This document shows positions 1-11,776 of a stretch of DNA of 64,000 bases, piece after piece. The translations under genes and the position numbers were made by a program. Source of the DNA: Typhlomys cinereus (lineage: Eukaryota; Chordata; Mammalia; Rodentia; Platacanthomyidae); the NCBI GenBank assembly GCA_023101885.1, contig JALPQD010000639.1:248001-312000 (forward strand). Reading direction: 5' to 3'. Numbering within the stretch: the first letter of the stretch is position 1; the number at the start of each line of letters is the position of its first letter. The notes under the pieces are model-generated. The model had not been told where the DNA came from. It saw only the letters and a list, made by a program, of their open reading frames with translations, and searched no databases.

Positions 1-88
1 TGGTTCCCAAATTCGCCCATGGTTCTACATACACACACACATGCACATACATACATGTGCACACACGCATAATTGAATTAAAAAAAAT
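1..88 (+). mobile_element. 3' end of young tRNA-headed SINE, cut by the window edge
   Basis: The first bases match the 3' third of the SINE family seen complete at 35440-35752: the 'ggttcc..aattcg..c..tggttctaca' segment, a CA/CATA-rich block, then 'ttgaatta' and an A-run. The tRNA-like head would lie before position 1. Confidence 0.8.
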
Positions 89-171
89 GCTTCTGTCTCC
101 TATTACTTCACTCTGGGTTTTCCCAGGACCTGAAGTGCAAGTCACTGCATTTCTACCTGGGCATTTAAAAA

Positions 172-193
172 ATATATATATATATATATATAA
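172..193. repeat. (TA)n microsatellite
   Basis: About eleven uninterrupted TA dinucleotides follow an A-run. No other signal is attached. Confidence 0.85.
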
Positions 194-309
194 TACAACC
201 AGTAGTTTAATTTAGAGTATATGTTTGTATGTTTCATCATAAACAGTTTGCATAAGTTGGGTTCTCAACAGCCCTTGAGTTTAGCAACTCAAGGATGGAT
301 TTTAAAAAA

Positions 310-629
310 GATAAATTTACATTTTTATGTACATATTCCTTGCCTCCCTCATTTCCCCCTCCTTTCCTAACCCCCTTCCCTTCTGCCCACATCCCATTCT
401 AACCCTTCCTCTCTGCCTTCCTCCCTCTCTCTCTCCTTCCCTCCCTCCCATCTCTATGTGGACCCAATCTACTCCCTCCTATTCTCTGTCCTTTCCTTCT
501 ATGAGCCCTGGGGTTCCTCTGTCTCATCTGTTCACACCTTTGTGAAGACAGAGAGGCCCTTCTTTGGGCAACCCATTGATGTGGGTTAGTGACTAGTAGA
601 CAGTCAGATGATATCCTAGAGGTTGACCC
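310..629 (-). mobile_element. Candidate old L1 3'-UTR-like pyrimidine tract
   Basis: A long C/T-rich tract (about 350-470) is followed by moderately complex sequence ending in 'gaggttgacccc'. The same layout, pyrimidine run then mixed sequence, occurs at 11777-12250 and resembles a decayed L1 3' UTR read on the minus strand, where the polypurine tract would lie. No ORF2 homology is attached, so this is a pattern-based guess. The Pro/Ser/Leu-rich open frame across it is compositional and not a gene. Confidence 0.35.
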
Positions 630-713
630 CACCTGGCATTTTTAATGTGAGACCTGGGATCCACATCCCTCTTGCCAGGCAGAGGCTTAACACCTGAGCC
701 ATCTCTGCAGCCC
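630..713 (-). mobile_element. Old fragment of the tRNA-headed SINE, minus strand
   Basis: The reverse complement gives the family head: 'ggctg.agagatggctcag', 'gttaagcctctgcc', 'ggatcccaggtc..acat' and 'aatgccaggt'. It is truncated after the tRNA-like part and has several substitutions, so it is older than the copies at 1044 or 35440. Confidence 0.75.
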
Positions 714-1031
714 AGGGAGGAATATTTTTTTATAGCTTAGACTTGATCAGTGGAGGAAGAAGAAAAGATAAAATATTTACTACAGTGTTTTACTATATGG
801 GCTAGAAGAAAAGGAGTCAAGTATAATATTGTACTAAAGAGTTTTCAGATACTTTAGGGTGAGCCTTATTCTGACTTAATGTGCTTGCATAATTTTCCTA
901 TCAACCTTAAGTTCTTTACAAGTCAAAGCGATTTGAACAGCAATTTTCCTCTCAACCATGACAAGTTATTTGGGAAAAAACATCTTCTCAGTTTGTAAAA
1001 ATCTTTCTGCTGCATGTGCTACATTAAAAAC
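714..1031. other. Unannotated AT-rich stretch
   Basis: No coding, RNA or recognisable repeat signal was seen between two SINE copies. Confidence 0.5.
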
Positions 1032-1043
1032 TAACAGGTACTT

Positions 1044-1251
1044 GGGGCTAGGAGAGGTGGCTCAGGGGTTAAGCCTCTTGCAGGCGGAAGGTCCTGAGTT
1101 CGGATAGTAGACCCCACGTACAAACGCCAGGTGGAAGCGGGGCTGCCTGCGTTTCTGGTCCTGGTAGGGCAGAGCCTTTGAATCCCGGGGCAAAGTAAAC
1201 GAGGAGGAGGTGGAGGCATCCATGGTGGTTCCCGAATTTGTCCGTGGTTCT

Positions 1252-1298
<47 letters not shown>

Positions 1299-1341
1299 CA
1301 CACGCACAATTGAATGAATAATTAAAAAAATTAAAAAAAAA
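1044..1341 (+). mobile_element. Near-full-length young tRNA-headed SINE with CA block
   Basis: The head 'ggctaggagaggtggctcag' carries an A-box-like element, and 'gagttcgga' is B-box-like, as expected for RNA polymerase III transcription. The body has the 'ctggtcctggtagggcagag' segment, followed by (CA)n at about 1254-1292 and an A/T-rich tail with 'gaatgaataattaaaaa'. It is flanked by an imperfect 12-bp TSD: 'taacaggtactt' at 1032-1043 and 'taacgggtactt' at 1342-1353. Open frames on the minus strand, with a Cys-Val repeat, are translations of the CA block. Confidence 0.9.
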
Positions 1342-1353
1342 TAACGGGTACTT

Positions 1354-2364
1354 ACTAAAGATTTAAAACATTTAAAAAACATTTTAAAAAGTAACATTAA
1401 GTAAACAGTTAAAAAAAGGATTTGGAATATACTTCTAGGGACAAAAATATACCTTTAAGAATCTTTAATCATCATATATAATTAATTGGATAATAAGGAA
1501 AGTGATTTTGTAATTAAGCTGGTAGAGTTGCTAAAGGAAATTGTTTTCTGCCTTTGATTACAGGGGCCCTCTCTGAAGAAGAGAGGCAGCTACTCCATCT
1601 ACTTGTTCTGAAAAACAAGTCACAAAATTAGTCTTCTGAAACAATGAGCTAAGAAAGCAAGTACAACTTCTACTAACTTACAAATGTACATCACAGCATG
1701 TAGAAATAGACGAGGCTTACTAGAGAGCCAGGGTTGATTCCTGGTGCAGCCATTTACCAGCTGGCAGCAGGCAGGTTTGTAGAGAGGGAGGAGCTTTTCA
1801 CAAGGTACCTCAGCACTCAGCACAGTTTTTGCTGAGTGATCAGGTGTTCATCTGATCACCAGGGATAATGATTCTCACATCATAACATTACTGCTAGGAC
1901 CAAATGAATGAATGAATACTAAATATACAACAGAGTGCCAAAGAAACACACGCTAACAGCTCAACATAGAGAAACTAGCATTATTACAGTAAGTGCAAAC
2001 AGATGATCAAAAACAGCTTTCAGACCTGTTACACGAAACATCTGTAAAGCAATCATAGGCAGGGATTTACATTACTGGGAATTAAAATTAAGATCCTAAC
2101 AATATTTTTAGATTCTTATTAGCTATTTGTATGGCCTTAATCTTGCTCATATTATTTCTCTTACAGTTACATACAATAAAGTAAGTAAACTTATTTGCTA
2201 ATTTATTAAAGAATAAATTTTGGTAGAAAAAGCATTATAAAATATGTGCATATATATGCCATTTTCATTGATTTAGGGCAGAAGTTCTCAAACCATTGTT
2301 GATAGAAATCTGGAGTTCACCCAATATACTCTGAGAAAACATTTTTATAATAATTTTAAGCCAT
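1354..2364. other. Unannotated stretch, no gene seen
   Basis: AT-rich, CpG-poor sequence. The short open frame on the minus strand near 1620-1823 has no recognisable domain, and I treat it as chance. No repeat family was recognised. Confidence 0.5.
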
Positions 2365-2644
2365 GTCTTGGGAGAGATGGCTAAGTGGAAAAGTGCTTAC
2401 CAGACAAGCACAAGGACCTGCATTAAATTTCCAGCATACTCTAGAAAAAGCTGAGCACAGTGTGCACACTAAAATCCCAATGCTGCAAAGGCACAGGCAA
2501 GAAGATCCCTGATCAGCCAGTTTAGCTAAATCCACAAGTTCCAGGTTCAGAGAGACCCGGTCTCAAAAAATAAGTTGGAGAGCATTGAAGAAGACACCTG
2601 GCAACAACTTCTGACCCCCACATGCATGTTCACACCTTGCATTC

Positions 2645-2675
<31 letters not shown>

Positions 2676-2690
2676 ACATAAATACAGGCA
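2365..2690 (+). mobile_element. Old composite rodent SINE (tRNA-like head plus unrelated body)
   Basis: It starts with a degraded tRNA-type head ('gggagagatggctaagtgg', 'gtgcttacca'). The body contains 'ccagtttagctaaatcc', 'gttccaggttcagagagacc' and 'ctcaaaaaataa', then 'cctggcaacaacttctgacc', ending in a CA run at 2650-2674. The same body order recurs at 20055-20340 and 53525-53840. The repeat class is supported by these three copies; the exact library name is uncertain. Confidence 0.65.
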
Positions 2691-2847
2691 TCTGCCACAG
2701 TTCTTACAATCAATTTTTATTTGCCTTGTGTAATTTGCAGTGTTTTTTTTTTTGCTGATATCTCAAAACTGTATTGGTCATTGTTTCATAAACTATCATA
2801 TCACTTTGCACTGCTTTGATATAGATATCTCATTGATAAAACTCTGA

Positions 2848-3010
2848 GAACATGGCTGGAGTGATGGTTCCGGAGTTAAGACTCTGCCTTGCAAGCAGAA
2901 GTTCCTGAATTCTGATCCTAGGTCCCACGTAAAAATGCCAGGCAAAAATGGCCACAGACTGTTCTGATTCTGTGCCTTCTGATACATACATACACATACA
3001 CACTCACATA
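2848..3010 (+). mobile_element. Old, internally shortened copy of the tRNA-headed SINE
   Basis: The head matches the family ('ggctggagtgatggttc', 'gttaagactctgccttgcaa', 'ggtcccacgtaaaaatgcca'). Much of the central body is missing before a CATA/CA-rich tail. Confidence 0.8.
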
Positions 3011-3578
3011 CTTTTAAGTAAGAACATTAGCATCATTTTATCTACATACTGGTACAGACACTTCCTCCTTACTGTTCTGCATGATAAAGACACACAACAC
3101 CTGAGCTGCATGTTCAGGTATTAGGGAAGTGTCCAGGCAAAGCACTATGTAGAGGTTACTGGGCAAAGCACTGTGTATGCAGGTTAAAATAATGAGATGA
3201 GCTAGCTGTATTTTTCACAGGATTCTTTTTACTTTAAAGATTTTACTTTAAAGAAATGACTGCTGCAAAACAAATGATAATTGGTATTTGGAAGATTCTA
3301 AAAGATAGTGTTAAAAATGAATAAGCAATCCTTTCACTGGAAATTACTTGTAATTAATAGTTGGAGCTTTCACAGGAAATTAGGGTTTGGGGAAGCCTGT
3401 ATGTACCATGAGTTTGATGAATTTTCAATGATAAATATTTTAAAACTTTTCTGATAACAAATAATGTGAACAATATGATTTTTAATGTTATGTAATATAA
3501 TGTTCAGTCTTAAAAAATCTGCATAATTCAGTGAATTATGGCAGTCATCAAATGATATGTTAATATTTATCCAGTAGA

Positions 3579-3730
3579 TTTTTTTTGTCTTTTGTTGAAG
3601 ACTGGGTCTCATGTAAGCCAGGCTTGCCTTAGTCTCACTGTAAAGCCGAGGTTGATGATTAGCTTCTAATCCTCCAGCATCTATCTCCCAAGTACTAGGA
3701 TTAAAAGTATATACAACTAAACCTGACTTA
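3579..3730 (-). mobile_element. B1-like (7SL-derived) SINE, minus strand
   Basis: The plus strand shows the reverse complement of B1 landmarks in order: T-run, 'agactgggtctcatgtaagc', 'ccaggcttgcc', 'tcccaagtactaggatta'. Divergence is high, so the insertion is old. Confidence 0.75.
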
Positions 3731-3778
3731 GACCAGTAGATTTCAACGGGAGTTTGAGAACTATGTTTTTTTGTCTGC

Positions 3779-3780
<2 letters not shown>

Positions 3781-3823
<43 letters not shown>
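3781..3823. repeat. (TG)n microsatellite
   Basis: About 21 uninterrupted TG units. The minus-strand open frame with a His-Thr run across it is an artefact of this repeat. Confidence 0.9.
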
Positions 3824-3824
<1 letters not shown>

Positions 3825-3924
3825 TGTTTCGTGTGACTGTGGGTGTGTGCATGCACAATGTACATATGAAGGTCAATCTCGAGTATCAGTCCATACTTCT
3901 ACCATCTTTAAAACAGGGTCTCTG

Positions 3925-4130
3925 TTCTGAGCCACTGTATATGACAGGTTAGTTGGTCCACAAGTTTATGGAAATTCTCTCTGCCCTCTATCTCCCCTGC
4001 ACTGGGATTACAGATGTGTGGTACTGTGCTTGGCTTTACATGTGTTATAGGAATTTAAATTCAGTCCTCGAGCCTGAATTCATGGTAGACACTTTATTCA
4101 CTGTACCATCTCCCCATACCCCAAATGATC
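3925..4130 (-). mobile_element. Old tRNA-headed rodent SINE (B2/B3/B4 group), minus strand
   Basis: The plus strand shows 'cactgggattacagatgtgt', 'ggctttacatgtgttatagg', 'aattcagtcctcgagcc' and 'tgtaccatctcccca'. That is the reverse complement of a SINE whose tRNA-like head lies at the higher coordinate. A second copy with the same order is at 41680-41880. Confidence 0.6.
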
Positions 4131-5280
4131 CTTTAAAAGCTGCCACTTACTAAGTTTTAGCAAATACCGTAGGAGAATCCACAGATATTCGAAGAAGATA
4201 TCAAAATAAATCCTCTCCTTTCTAACTAAATATTTGTGTTAATAAGTTTTCATCTTATACTCTAGTCAAAACAATGTTTAAACAGGTTATATGAGGAAGC
4301 AGAAACTAGAATCTAAATGTCTTTTATAAAACCTGATATTACAGATAAGCAGAAAAGTGAAATACTGTGGTTTCCCACTAATATTTGCTTTTTAAAATAT
4401 ATGGATATTTACAAAAATTGTGTCTTATTTTTAATGTAGTTATTAATTTTAATGTAGTATATTATCATAGTCATGATGTAATCCACAAAAAAACTCTTGG
4501 GATTCTCTATTTCTAGTGATATAAATGAACCATAAGAGTGAATGTGGTAAGATTCCTACAACTCAATGATCTGATTGGTGTTTTTCTCTACCTTAAGAAG
4601 CCAGAAGGATAGGAAGGTGACCAATGAGTTTATAGGGGTAACTTCAGGGGAATGAGTGAGGGTTACTACAGGGGAATGAGTGAGGGTTACTACAGGGGAA
4701 CCGGTGAGGGTTACTACAGGAGCAGGGATGACTCACCGACAGCTGCATCACTGAATAACCCACAACAAACTGAAGTTATCACCCCGTAGCTCTCCACACA
4801 GCTTGGAGTGAGCAGGACAGGTGGAGCAGTCTCCTCTGGGCAGTTCCTCTTGACAGAGTGTCCTGCCCTGGCAGTTGCTTCCCACTTCTTCACTTTGGGA
4901 GGAGTCCCCACACACATCAAGAACTGCTTCAGACTTGATGAGTCTTCCTTCAAGATGGAAATGTTTCAAATTGCTGCACAATAGAGACAGAGTGCAAAAT
5001 TTAGGTTAAGAGTCAAAGACTCTTTCTATTATAATGTTACACTGACTTTCTGTTATAATATATATTATATTATATAACGGAAGAATATAATATACTTCCC
5101 TTCTATTATAATGTCCTACTCTAGTTGCCATGAATACTATTGGCAAAGTCCAAAATGGCAAATGTTATACCTAGAGAAAAAAAAATGAGGTACAACAGAG
5201 GGTGTGATATATCAGAATTTATATTTTGTAATTATAGATTGTAAATAAACATCTAACTGGACATAAGGCAGTTCTTTGAA
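4131..5280. other. Unannotated stretch apart from a minisatellite
   Basis: Apart from the 25-bp tandem repeat at 4633-4720 and an AT-rich palindromic patch near 5050-5090, no gene or repeat family was recognised. Two overlapping minus-strand open frames (4714-4981) overlap the minisatellite edge and have no recognisable domain. Confidence 0.45.
4633..4720. repeat. 25-bp minisatellite, about 3.5 copies
   Basis: The unit 'tgagggttactacagggga' plus 'atgag' repeats head to tail with a 25-bp period. The first unit is diverged ('taacttcagggg'), the middle two are nearly identical and the last has 'ccgg' in place of 'tgag'. Confidence 0.9.
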
Positions 5281-5625
5281 GAAGTCAATGTTGACAAGCT
5301 TCTAACTACACTGAATAACTGAAGAAGCAGAAGAGAACACAAACAAACAAGACTGAGAATGAAAGGGGCTTACAGTAGATGCTTCAGATTCTGAAAGGCT
5401 AAGAATGAGATATTATACACAAGTTTATCTTGACACATTTGATAGCATAAATGACATGACAAATTTCTTGAAAACCTCTTGCCAAGAATGATAAGATAGC
5501 AAATGTGAACCTTCTATAAAACAAAATGTTCTGGTCCAAATGGTTTCACTGCTAAAATCTATCCAACATTCATGAAGCAATACTGCTAATCCCATATAAA
5601 TTTCTCTAGAAGATATAAAACGAAA
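5281..5625 (+). mobile_element. Candidate ancient L1 ORF2 remnant
   Basis: Scattered landmarks resemble the reverse-transcriptase approach region of old L1 ORF2 on the plus strand: 'atgacaaatttcttgaaaa' (aspartate, lysine, phenylalanine, leucine), then 'ggtccaaatggtttcactg' (Gly-Pro-Asn-Gly-Phe-Thr, compare PGPDGFT), then 'atccaacattcatgaag'. No frame stays open. Identification rests on motif order alone. Confidence 0.5.
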
Positions 5626-7519
5626 GCGCCCCTGATCTCAATTGCTGGTATATCAGATGTGAGGAGTGTGAGAAAGAAAGGAAGTTGCCCCGACACATGC
5701 TCTTGGCTTGTTCTAACTGGATGAATTAAGACAACTACTAAGATGGTGAAAGGGCAAATATGTGGGAGCAGAAAAGATATTTAATAAAATGCTCAAGGAC
5801 AAGAGTGCATGTCAATTCTACAATTAGAGATGAGTCTAAAGACCTTTGTATCAGTAGAGATCAAGAACTGCCAACATGGAATTTATGAGTACATAAGGCC
5901 GTCTTTGATATGTCCTAGAAGCTGAATTCAATGAAGAAGAAAAGGGGCCACAGGAGTGAGTGGCACAGTTCACCCGTAGTGAAAGGTAGAAGAAAGAATG
6001 TCAAGTTGGCAAAGGAAATGGAGATGGCATGGACTCGGAAGTAGGAAGCAAGGAGCATGTTTAGACATAAAAAACATTGGCCTCTCCCATGAAATGTAAC
6101 TGAATTTGACATTGTTGACCTTGATAAAGGCAGCTATAGGAGATGGGAAAGCAGACTTGTAGGAGTGAGTTGGGAGAAAACCAAGACATAGAGAACATAG
6201 ACAACTTGGGCTACAGGGAAGGAAAGAAATTGACTCATAGGTTAATGATGTGAGCCCAGAATTGTTAAAGCAGTTATAATTCCGATGGCAAGAAAATTCA
6301 AGAGAAGATAATATTCAGCTGACATGGGTATGATGAACTGTAAGAAGTGGCAAAGCCGGTGCCAAGGCAAGCAGAGAAGACAGGCAGAGTGTGAGTGCAA
6401 GAGCTGGTACCTGGCCCGCGGTGAGAAGAGGGTTGTGTCCCGGGACTGCAGGCAATCTTTGTGAGGAAATGACCAAGAGAGAGGGAGAAGACAACAAACT
6501 CTGGGGCACTGTCTGTGTACTGTAGGGCAGTACTAAGTGATCATGGAGAAATACTGTTAACTTGAAGTGAAAACAGTTGGTTCAGTTGTGTATGTCTTCT
6601 CCAGCTATGTTCAGCTGGGAGTACTTGTATAATGAGTCAGAGTTGCGGAATCATTGGAGCATTTGACAGAGGGAGAGCATCAGGAGACTGAGGGCATTCA
6701 CATGACCTCCGTTCTCCCTGTCAGAGTAAAAACAATGACCAGCGATCAGGGATTCTTGGACTTTAAGTTCACTGCTATATGTAATGTGAAAGGAGCACGT
6801 TTTCCTGAGGGCCAGGGCTATTCATCCATAACCTCTCACTGGTAGAATTTTGGAATGGTGTTAGCCTTCCCTGAAAATTCTGCCCAGGTTTTGTCTTCCT
6901 GCCGTCTTATATTTTTTGACCGCCAATTGACCATGAAAGCTGCTATGACATGTATTTTGTTCCCTCATAAGATACCAGAAACAACTTGCTTTCCTGCTCA
7001 GAATAAAACATCACCTCCCCCACCCCCCCAACTTCACATAACTCCTGTCGCCTCCCTGGGGAGTACAAGAGAAAGTTGGCTCCTGTCCCTTGGTGACAGG
7101 AATTAGTGTGACAAAATATCAGACACCAAAGATTTGAAAGGGGCTAAAGCATCATGACCAACGAGTTAATAATGTTGTCCTCACCCAATCTGACTTATCC
7201 TCTGAAAGACTCTCCGGAGGTGTCATTCTACGCCTGACCTGTGAAGAATCACGAGGCAAATTCTACGCAGGTCGAGTATCTATCTTTAGAGCCGAGTGGA
7301 GATTTTGGCTCTTCTTGCAGCTCACCATGTGAAATGCTCCAGTTGTCTCTGACAATGTTATCACCTAACGCCCACATGAGCTTCGCTCAACACAGACACC
7401 TTAAAATATAATATCGGACTCTTGACTGGAAATCTCTCTCTAAAAGCAGGAATCTGGGCACCAAATTTAGTTTTCCACTGTTACATTTGGTAATTTGTAA
7501 TTATAAGCCACAATATTGG
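5626..7519. other. Unannotated stretch, no gene seen
   Basis: Purine-rich to mixed sequence with only short unsupported open frames (for example 5915-6112 minus and 6855-7106 plus). Parts of 5640-6500 look like decayed interspersed repeat, but I could not place a family. Confidence 0.4.
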
Positions 7520-7700
7520 GATTTACTGAGCTCCATCCTAAATATTTGGTGTGATTAACTTATTTAATCCTTACAATAACCTTATGGAATAAGTACTAGT
7601 ACCATCCTCTCAGTTTAATAGTGAGAAAGCAGAGGCCCAGTGAGAGTGAATAACCTGTTCCAAATGAAAGTACCATGTCAGAGCAGCAGTCCTGCCTGCA
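7520..7700 (-). mobile_element. MIR SINE, minus strand
   Basis: The plus strand reads as the reverse complement of MIR: 'cttatttaatccttacaata', 'accttatggaataagtacta', then 'agcagaggcccagtgagagt', then 'gagcagcagtcctgcctgc'. This is an ancient mammal-wide repeat, so the flanking DNA is old and not part of a recent insertion. Confidence 0.75.
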
Positions 7701-9629
7701 GCAGCAAGCCATGGCCGCCTCTTATAATGCAATGGGTTTACTTCAGCGACTTAGTCATCTTTTCCATTTAATTTTGTATTGCTCTATATTTATTACATTT
7801 CTCTTGAGGAAGTATTTGTATGAAAAAGAGTCTGGCTGAAAGAATTCTCTAAGTCCTTCTTCCTGTTTGATGCTCACAAAGACATGGGAGCTCATTGGAA
7901 TTGAAGCACAAGAAGTTGCTTCTGCCTTGCCCTTTTGGATTACAAAAAACAATGGTTCTTTTGTGTGGTTCGGTTCAGCAGACTGTGGTAGCTTTGCCCT
8001 TGTGTGCAGGGCAGCTCTTTGCTCTGGCTCATACTCTGTGCCATGACAGTTTTCACTCTCACTTACTGTCCCTTTCCTGATCTTCCTTGTTTCAGGAATG
8101 AGCACTGCCTCTTGGTGTGAAAGAGTCAAAGCTAGGATCACAGATTGTTGCTACTTGGTGCGAGGCTATCTACAGACTTGTAACCTTGGCCTCATGTGCC
8201 CTGGGAGCGCTTCGGTCCAAGTGTCCAGCAATGTAATGTAGCTTTTATTTCACTGTTTTGTAAAGAAACTCTTCTTGACACCTAACAACTTAATAACTGG
8301 CCTTTGTGATTGAAAATTCCATTACTTCTAATAGCTGCAAGGATCCTTTGGACACACAGGAAACACTTGACATCTGCAATATACTGAATTCCTCCGTTCT
8401 CCCACAGTTTTTTTTAGTACAAAAAAAAATAAGGAATCAATGCCTGTACTATGGCAGAAGTTCATTGTTCATTGACAATCAAAAGAATCCAACTAATGTG
8501 CTTACTGAGTGTGAACAAGAAATCTGTCACATCCCAAAGTTCCAAAATAGTTTTCTTTCTTTAGAATGTGTGTGCAATCCCAGGACAAGCACAGTGATCC
8601 CATGTGTCTTTGGCTGTGTCACTGTTCACAGCTGAGTCAGAACAGAGGTAGGTGACTTTGGGCCTCAGGCAAATGACATTTTCTGTATTTGGCAATTGTG
8701 GCAGTCTGCACGTCTTCACCACATGAAAAGGTTGACAGAATTGTCATTTTAAGATTTGCCCAGCAAGACTATAGAAGGTACGAGAGGTGGCACCCAGGAG
8801 ATAAATGGCAGAGTCTGGGAACAGGACTGGAGTTGTTATCTCTCATACGAGCCATTCCTCCTGTTAGCAAGATAGCAGCAGCTTGTCCCTTGCCATGAGG
8901 TGACATGTTTGGGAGATACAAGTAAGAGAATATAATTTCCATCCACTTCAGAAAGAGATAAGCATGAACACCTGAAAAATCACAGGCTGACACGAAGCCA
9001 ACCATACACTAGCTAAAGATTTGACTTTATAATCCTCTCCTCACAGGTTGCTAATAATATATAATATGCTTGGTGTCATCTGACAGACAGGAAGATGAAT
9101 AACCTTCTGAACATTTTGGGAGCCATTTGCATGAGCCATTGCACATTAATATATCATGTTGGAAAACATGTCCAGAATTTGAGTGACCAATGCAAAGAGG
9201 AAAATAAGCAATGGAAAGCTGAGAAAAAGTACGAGTTCTTTTTTCCTAATACTGAAATAACTGGAAGGATCTTCCAATCTTGGAAGGATCATGGAGATCC
9301 AGCCATCTCTATTTTACATATCAGACAAATGAACCTAGAGAACCAATGCAACATGTATTTTACAAGAGCATTTCATTAAAATTCAATGTTTCTTTTAAAG
9401 AGTTTTTATTTTGCTCTCTTGAAGTGAAATATGCCTAGGCTGGCCCCTGTTGTTACCCGTAGGGTTTTGTTGGATCAAGTGACTGTTAATGGCAATGTGT
9501 TGCCCTTAAGGGACAGCCTGGACAATCAACTACAAGGAAGACTGCCAGTCCACAGCAGAGAACCTGCCTGTGTTCTAGGGAAGCTACACATCTGTCAGAC
9601 CAAAGTTATGGGACCTGTCTTTCTCTGGT
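7701..9629. other. Unannotated stretch, no gene seen
   Basis: Mixed, fairly complex sequence with several small open frames on both strands (for example 7755-8141 minus, 8306-8635 plus, 9095-9379 plus). None shows a domain, splice context or repeat match that I recognise. Confidence 0.45.
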
Positions 9630-9665
9630 TTGTTTGTTTGTTTGTTTGTTTGTTTGTTTGTTTAG
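9630..9665. repeat. (TTTG)n microsatellite
   Basis: About nine perfect TTTG units, encoding a Phe-Val-Cys-Leu run in one frame of no significance. Confidence 0.9.
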
Positions 9666-9669
9666 CAGA

Positions 9670-10955
9670 AAAGATGCTTCCTTCACTCTAATGCTACCTC
9701 TTTCAGCATGATGCACATGATAGTAGAAGGTTTTCTAGAATTTTGACAATAATTTCCAACTTGACTTCTACCCCATTTTGAAGACAGCAGTGTTTAGCTT
9801 TTCCTGTCACCATGAGAGTCTCTCATTGAAGCTTGTTTCTTGCTCTTGCTTAGAAATTCCATCTCAGGCCTTGATTTTCTGTCTTCACTAGTTGGCGATA
9901 GTGTTGGTAGCGGACCAACACCCAGTCTCGACTTCTCCTTCGAAGCCGTGTCATTTTGATGAGGGGGATTTGATCTGAAAGTTATGTAGTTGAAAAAAGA
10001 GATGATTTCTGAGCTGTAGCCGAGCATGGATACTTTGGGTCCGAATTGGGCATCATGTTTCCACTTTTAGGAAGGAGGAACATAAAGAGCCAGGAAAGGA
10101 AAGGAAAGGAAGGATGATGATGGCCAAGAAGACGAAGGCAGTCCTGGGATATAGGAGATAATTGTGTATCACAGTAACATTTCATAGTAGCTCATGGTCC
10201 AGGGATAGCAGGTAAGAGGGGAGGAGACAAAGTAGGATCTTTTTCTCCACTTCTTCATAGGATCAAATTAGAAATGCTCCCATCAAAAACGAGATATTAA
10301 GATTGTTTATTGTGAAAAGAAATTATTTGATAATCAGAAGAGTTGGATTTCCAACATTTACATGCTGTTTGATGTAAGGTGCAATTTTAAGCCTTATTTG
10401 ACTCAATTTAAGAGGTACTTAAAAAAGTGAATTTTTCTCAGTTCATGACTAATCACACGCTTAAATCATACTTATATAATGTATTAAGTATCATTGCTAT
10501 TTTTGTTTGATATTGTTTTTAAACAACAAAATTAAATTAGATAAAGATTAAATAGGAAATAATACAACTTAAATAATTAAAACAGATGAAAAGTTACAAA
10601 TCTAAGCAAAATATTGAAACACTGGGTAAATATTTAGTATGTTTTATTCATTGGTCAATTACCCAGGAAATATTTAGTGTCTGTCTTTGTAAATCTGCTA
10701 CTTTTGGAATTTGATCTAATAGTGAGCAGTGAATATTAACAAATCCTGTCTGAGGAGTGTATTACAATGAATGTCTTTAATATTTGGAAAAGAATTACAA
10801 TATAAATGAACTATTATATATTACTATAAATGAACTTCAAAGTTACTCTTGGACTTGTTATTGAATGTTCAAATAAAGGTCATGCCAGAAAAAAAATCTG
10901 TGCCAAGTAGTAAAAAATAGGTGAAAACTACTATTGTCTCTATTGAATAAATTCC
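9670..10955. other. Unannotated AT-rich stretch
   Basis: No gene or known repeat was recognised. A short GGAAA-rich purine run lies near 10095-10112. Confidence 0.5.
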
Positions 10956-11106
10956 AAGAAAAAGAGAAGGACAAGGAATAGGAGGAGAAGAAAGGAAGTA
11001 ATAAAAAAATGAGGGAAGAGGAAGGAACCAAAAAAGAGAGAGAGAAGAAAGAGGAGAGAGAGAGGAAAGAGAGGAGAGAGAGGGAGAGAGAAAGAGAGAG
11101 AGAGAG
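10956..11106. repeat. Purine-rich (GA)n low-complexity tract
   Basis: A GA/GAA/GGAA mosaic ending in (GA)n at about 11038-11106. Minus-strand frames rich in Ser/Leu/Phe are its translations. Confidence 0.85.
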
Positions 11107-11277
11107 ATTGACTAATATTTTTGGGTGAATTTTCTGTGTTCTCAACTCTTGAAAGCACTGCTGTTCTCTTTGTGATTTCAGTCACAAAGAAGTATTAAGA
11201 CTGCATTTGGAATCCTTACAGTTGGACATTATCACAGTGCTTTCCCATACAAAGCACTCAAAACTAAAAATACTACC

Positions 11278-11462
11278 ATGAGCCTGCAAGATAGCTCAAT
11301 GGGTAAAGGTGCTTGCCTGACAAACTGAGTTAGATTTCTGAAACCCACACAGTGAAAGAAGAGAACCAGTTCCTCTTGACCTCTTCATGTACATTGTGGC
11401 ACACTACATACTTCTGAATATACACACGAACAAATGAATAAATGAATAAATAATTGTAAAAA
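11278..11462 (+). mobile_element. Old B2-type tRNA-headed SINE
   Basis: The head 'gcaagatagctcaatgggta' and 'ggtgcttgcctgacaa' is followed by 'ctgaaacccaca', a short body and an A/T tail of repeated 'aatgaataa'. It is more diverged than the dominant young family. Confidence 0.65.
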
Positions 11463-11776
11463 TGCTATTGTGTTGATAAACTGATGAAAAGGTAAAAACG
11501 ATTAAATGACATGAGTTAGAAATTTAAGTTTTCCTTTTATCTGTATAAGGACAAATTATTGGCCACCAGAAAGAATCTTCCTGGGGAATATATAGCTTCA
11601 TCTGACTTAGTGAAACTATCAATTGTGACCTCTTGGCAATTAGGGACAGACTTTATTTACTGACCTCGTTGCACAACAGAATTGTAAATAGCAATAACTC
11701 CTTGCATTGTATGGCCCAAAATCATTTACAAAATGCTTTTTTTCTTTGGTCTAGCATAACCGAGATGATGACATTG

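Noticed and set aside
327..632. Pro/Ser/Leu-rich and Arg-rich frames
   Set aside because: They are compositional products of a pyrimidine tract.
4633..4720. CRISPR-like array
   Set aside because: Units are head-to-tail without unique spacers, and the genome is mammalian.
8640..8670. Splice donor-like 'aggtaggtgac'
   Set aside because: An isolated match to a short consensus without a coding frame or acceptor nearby.
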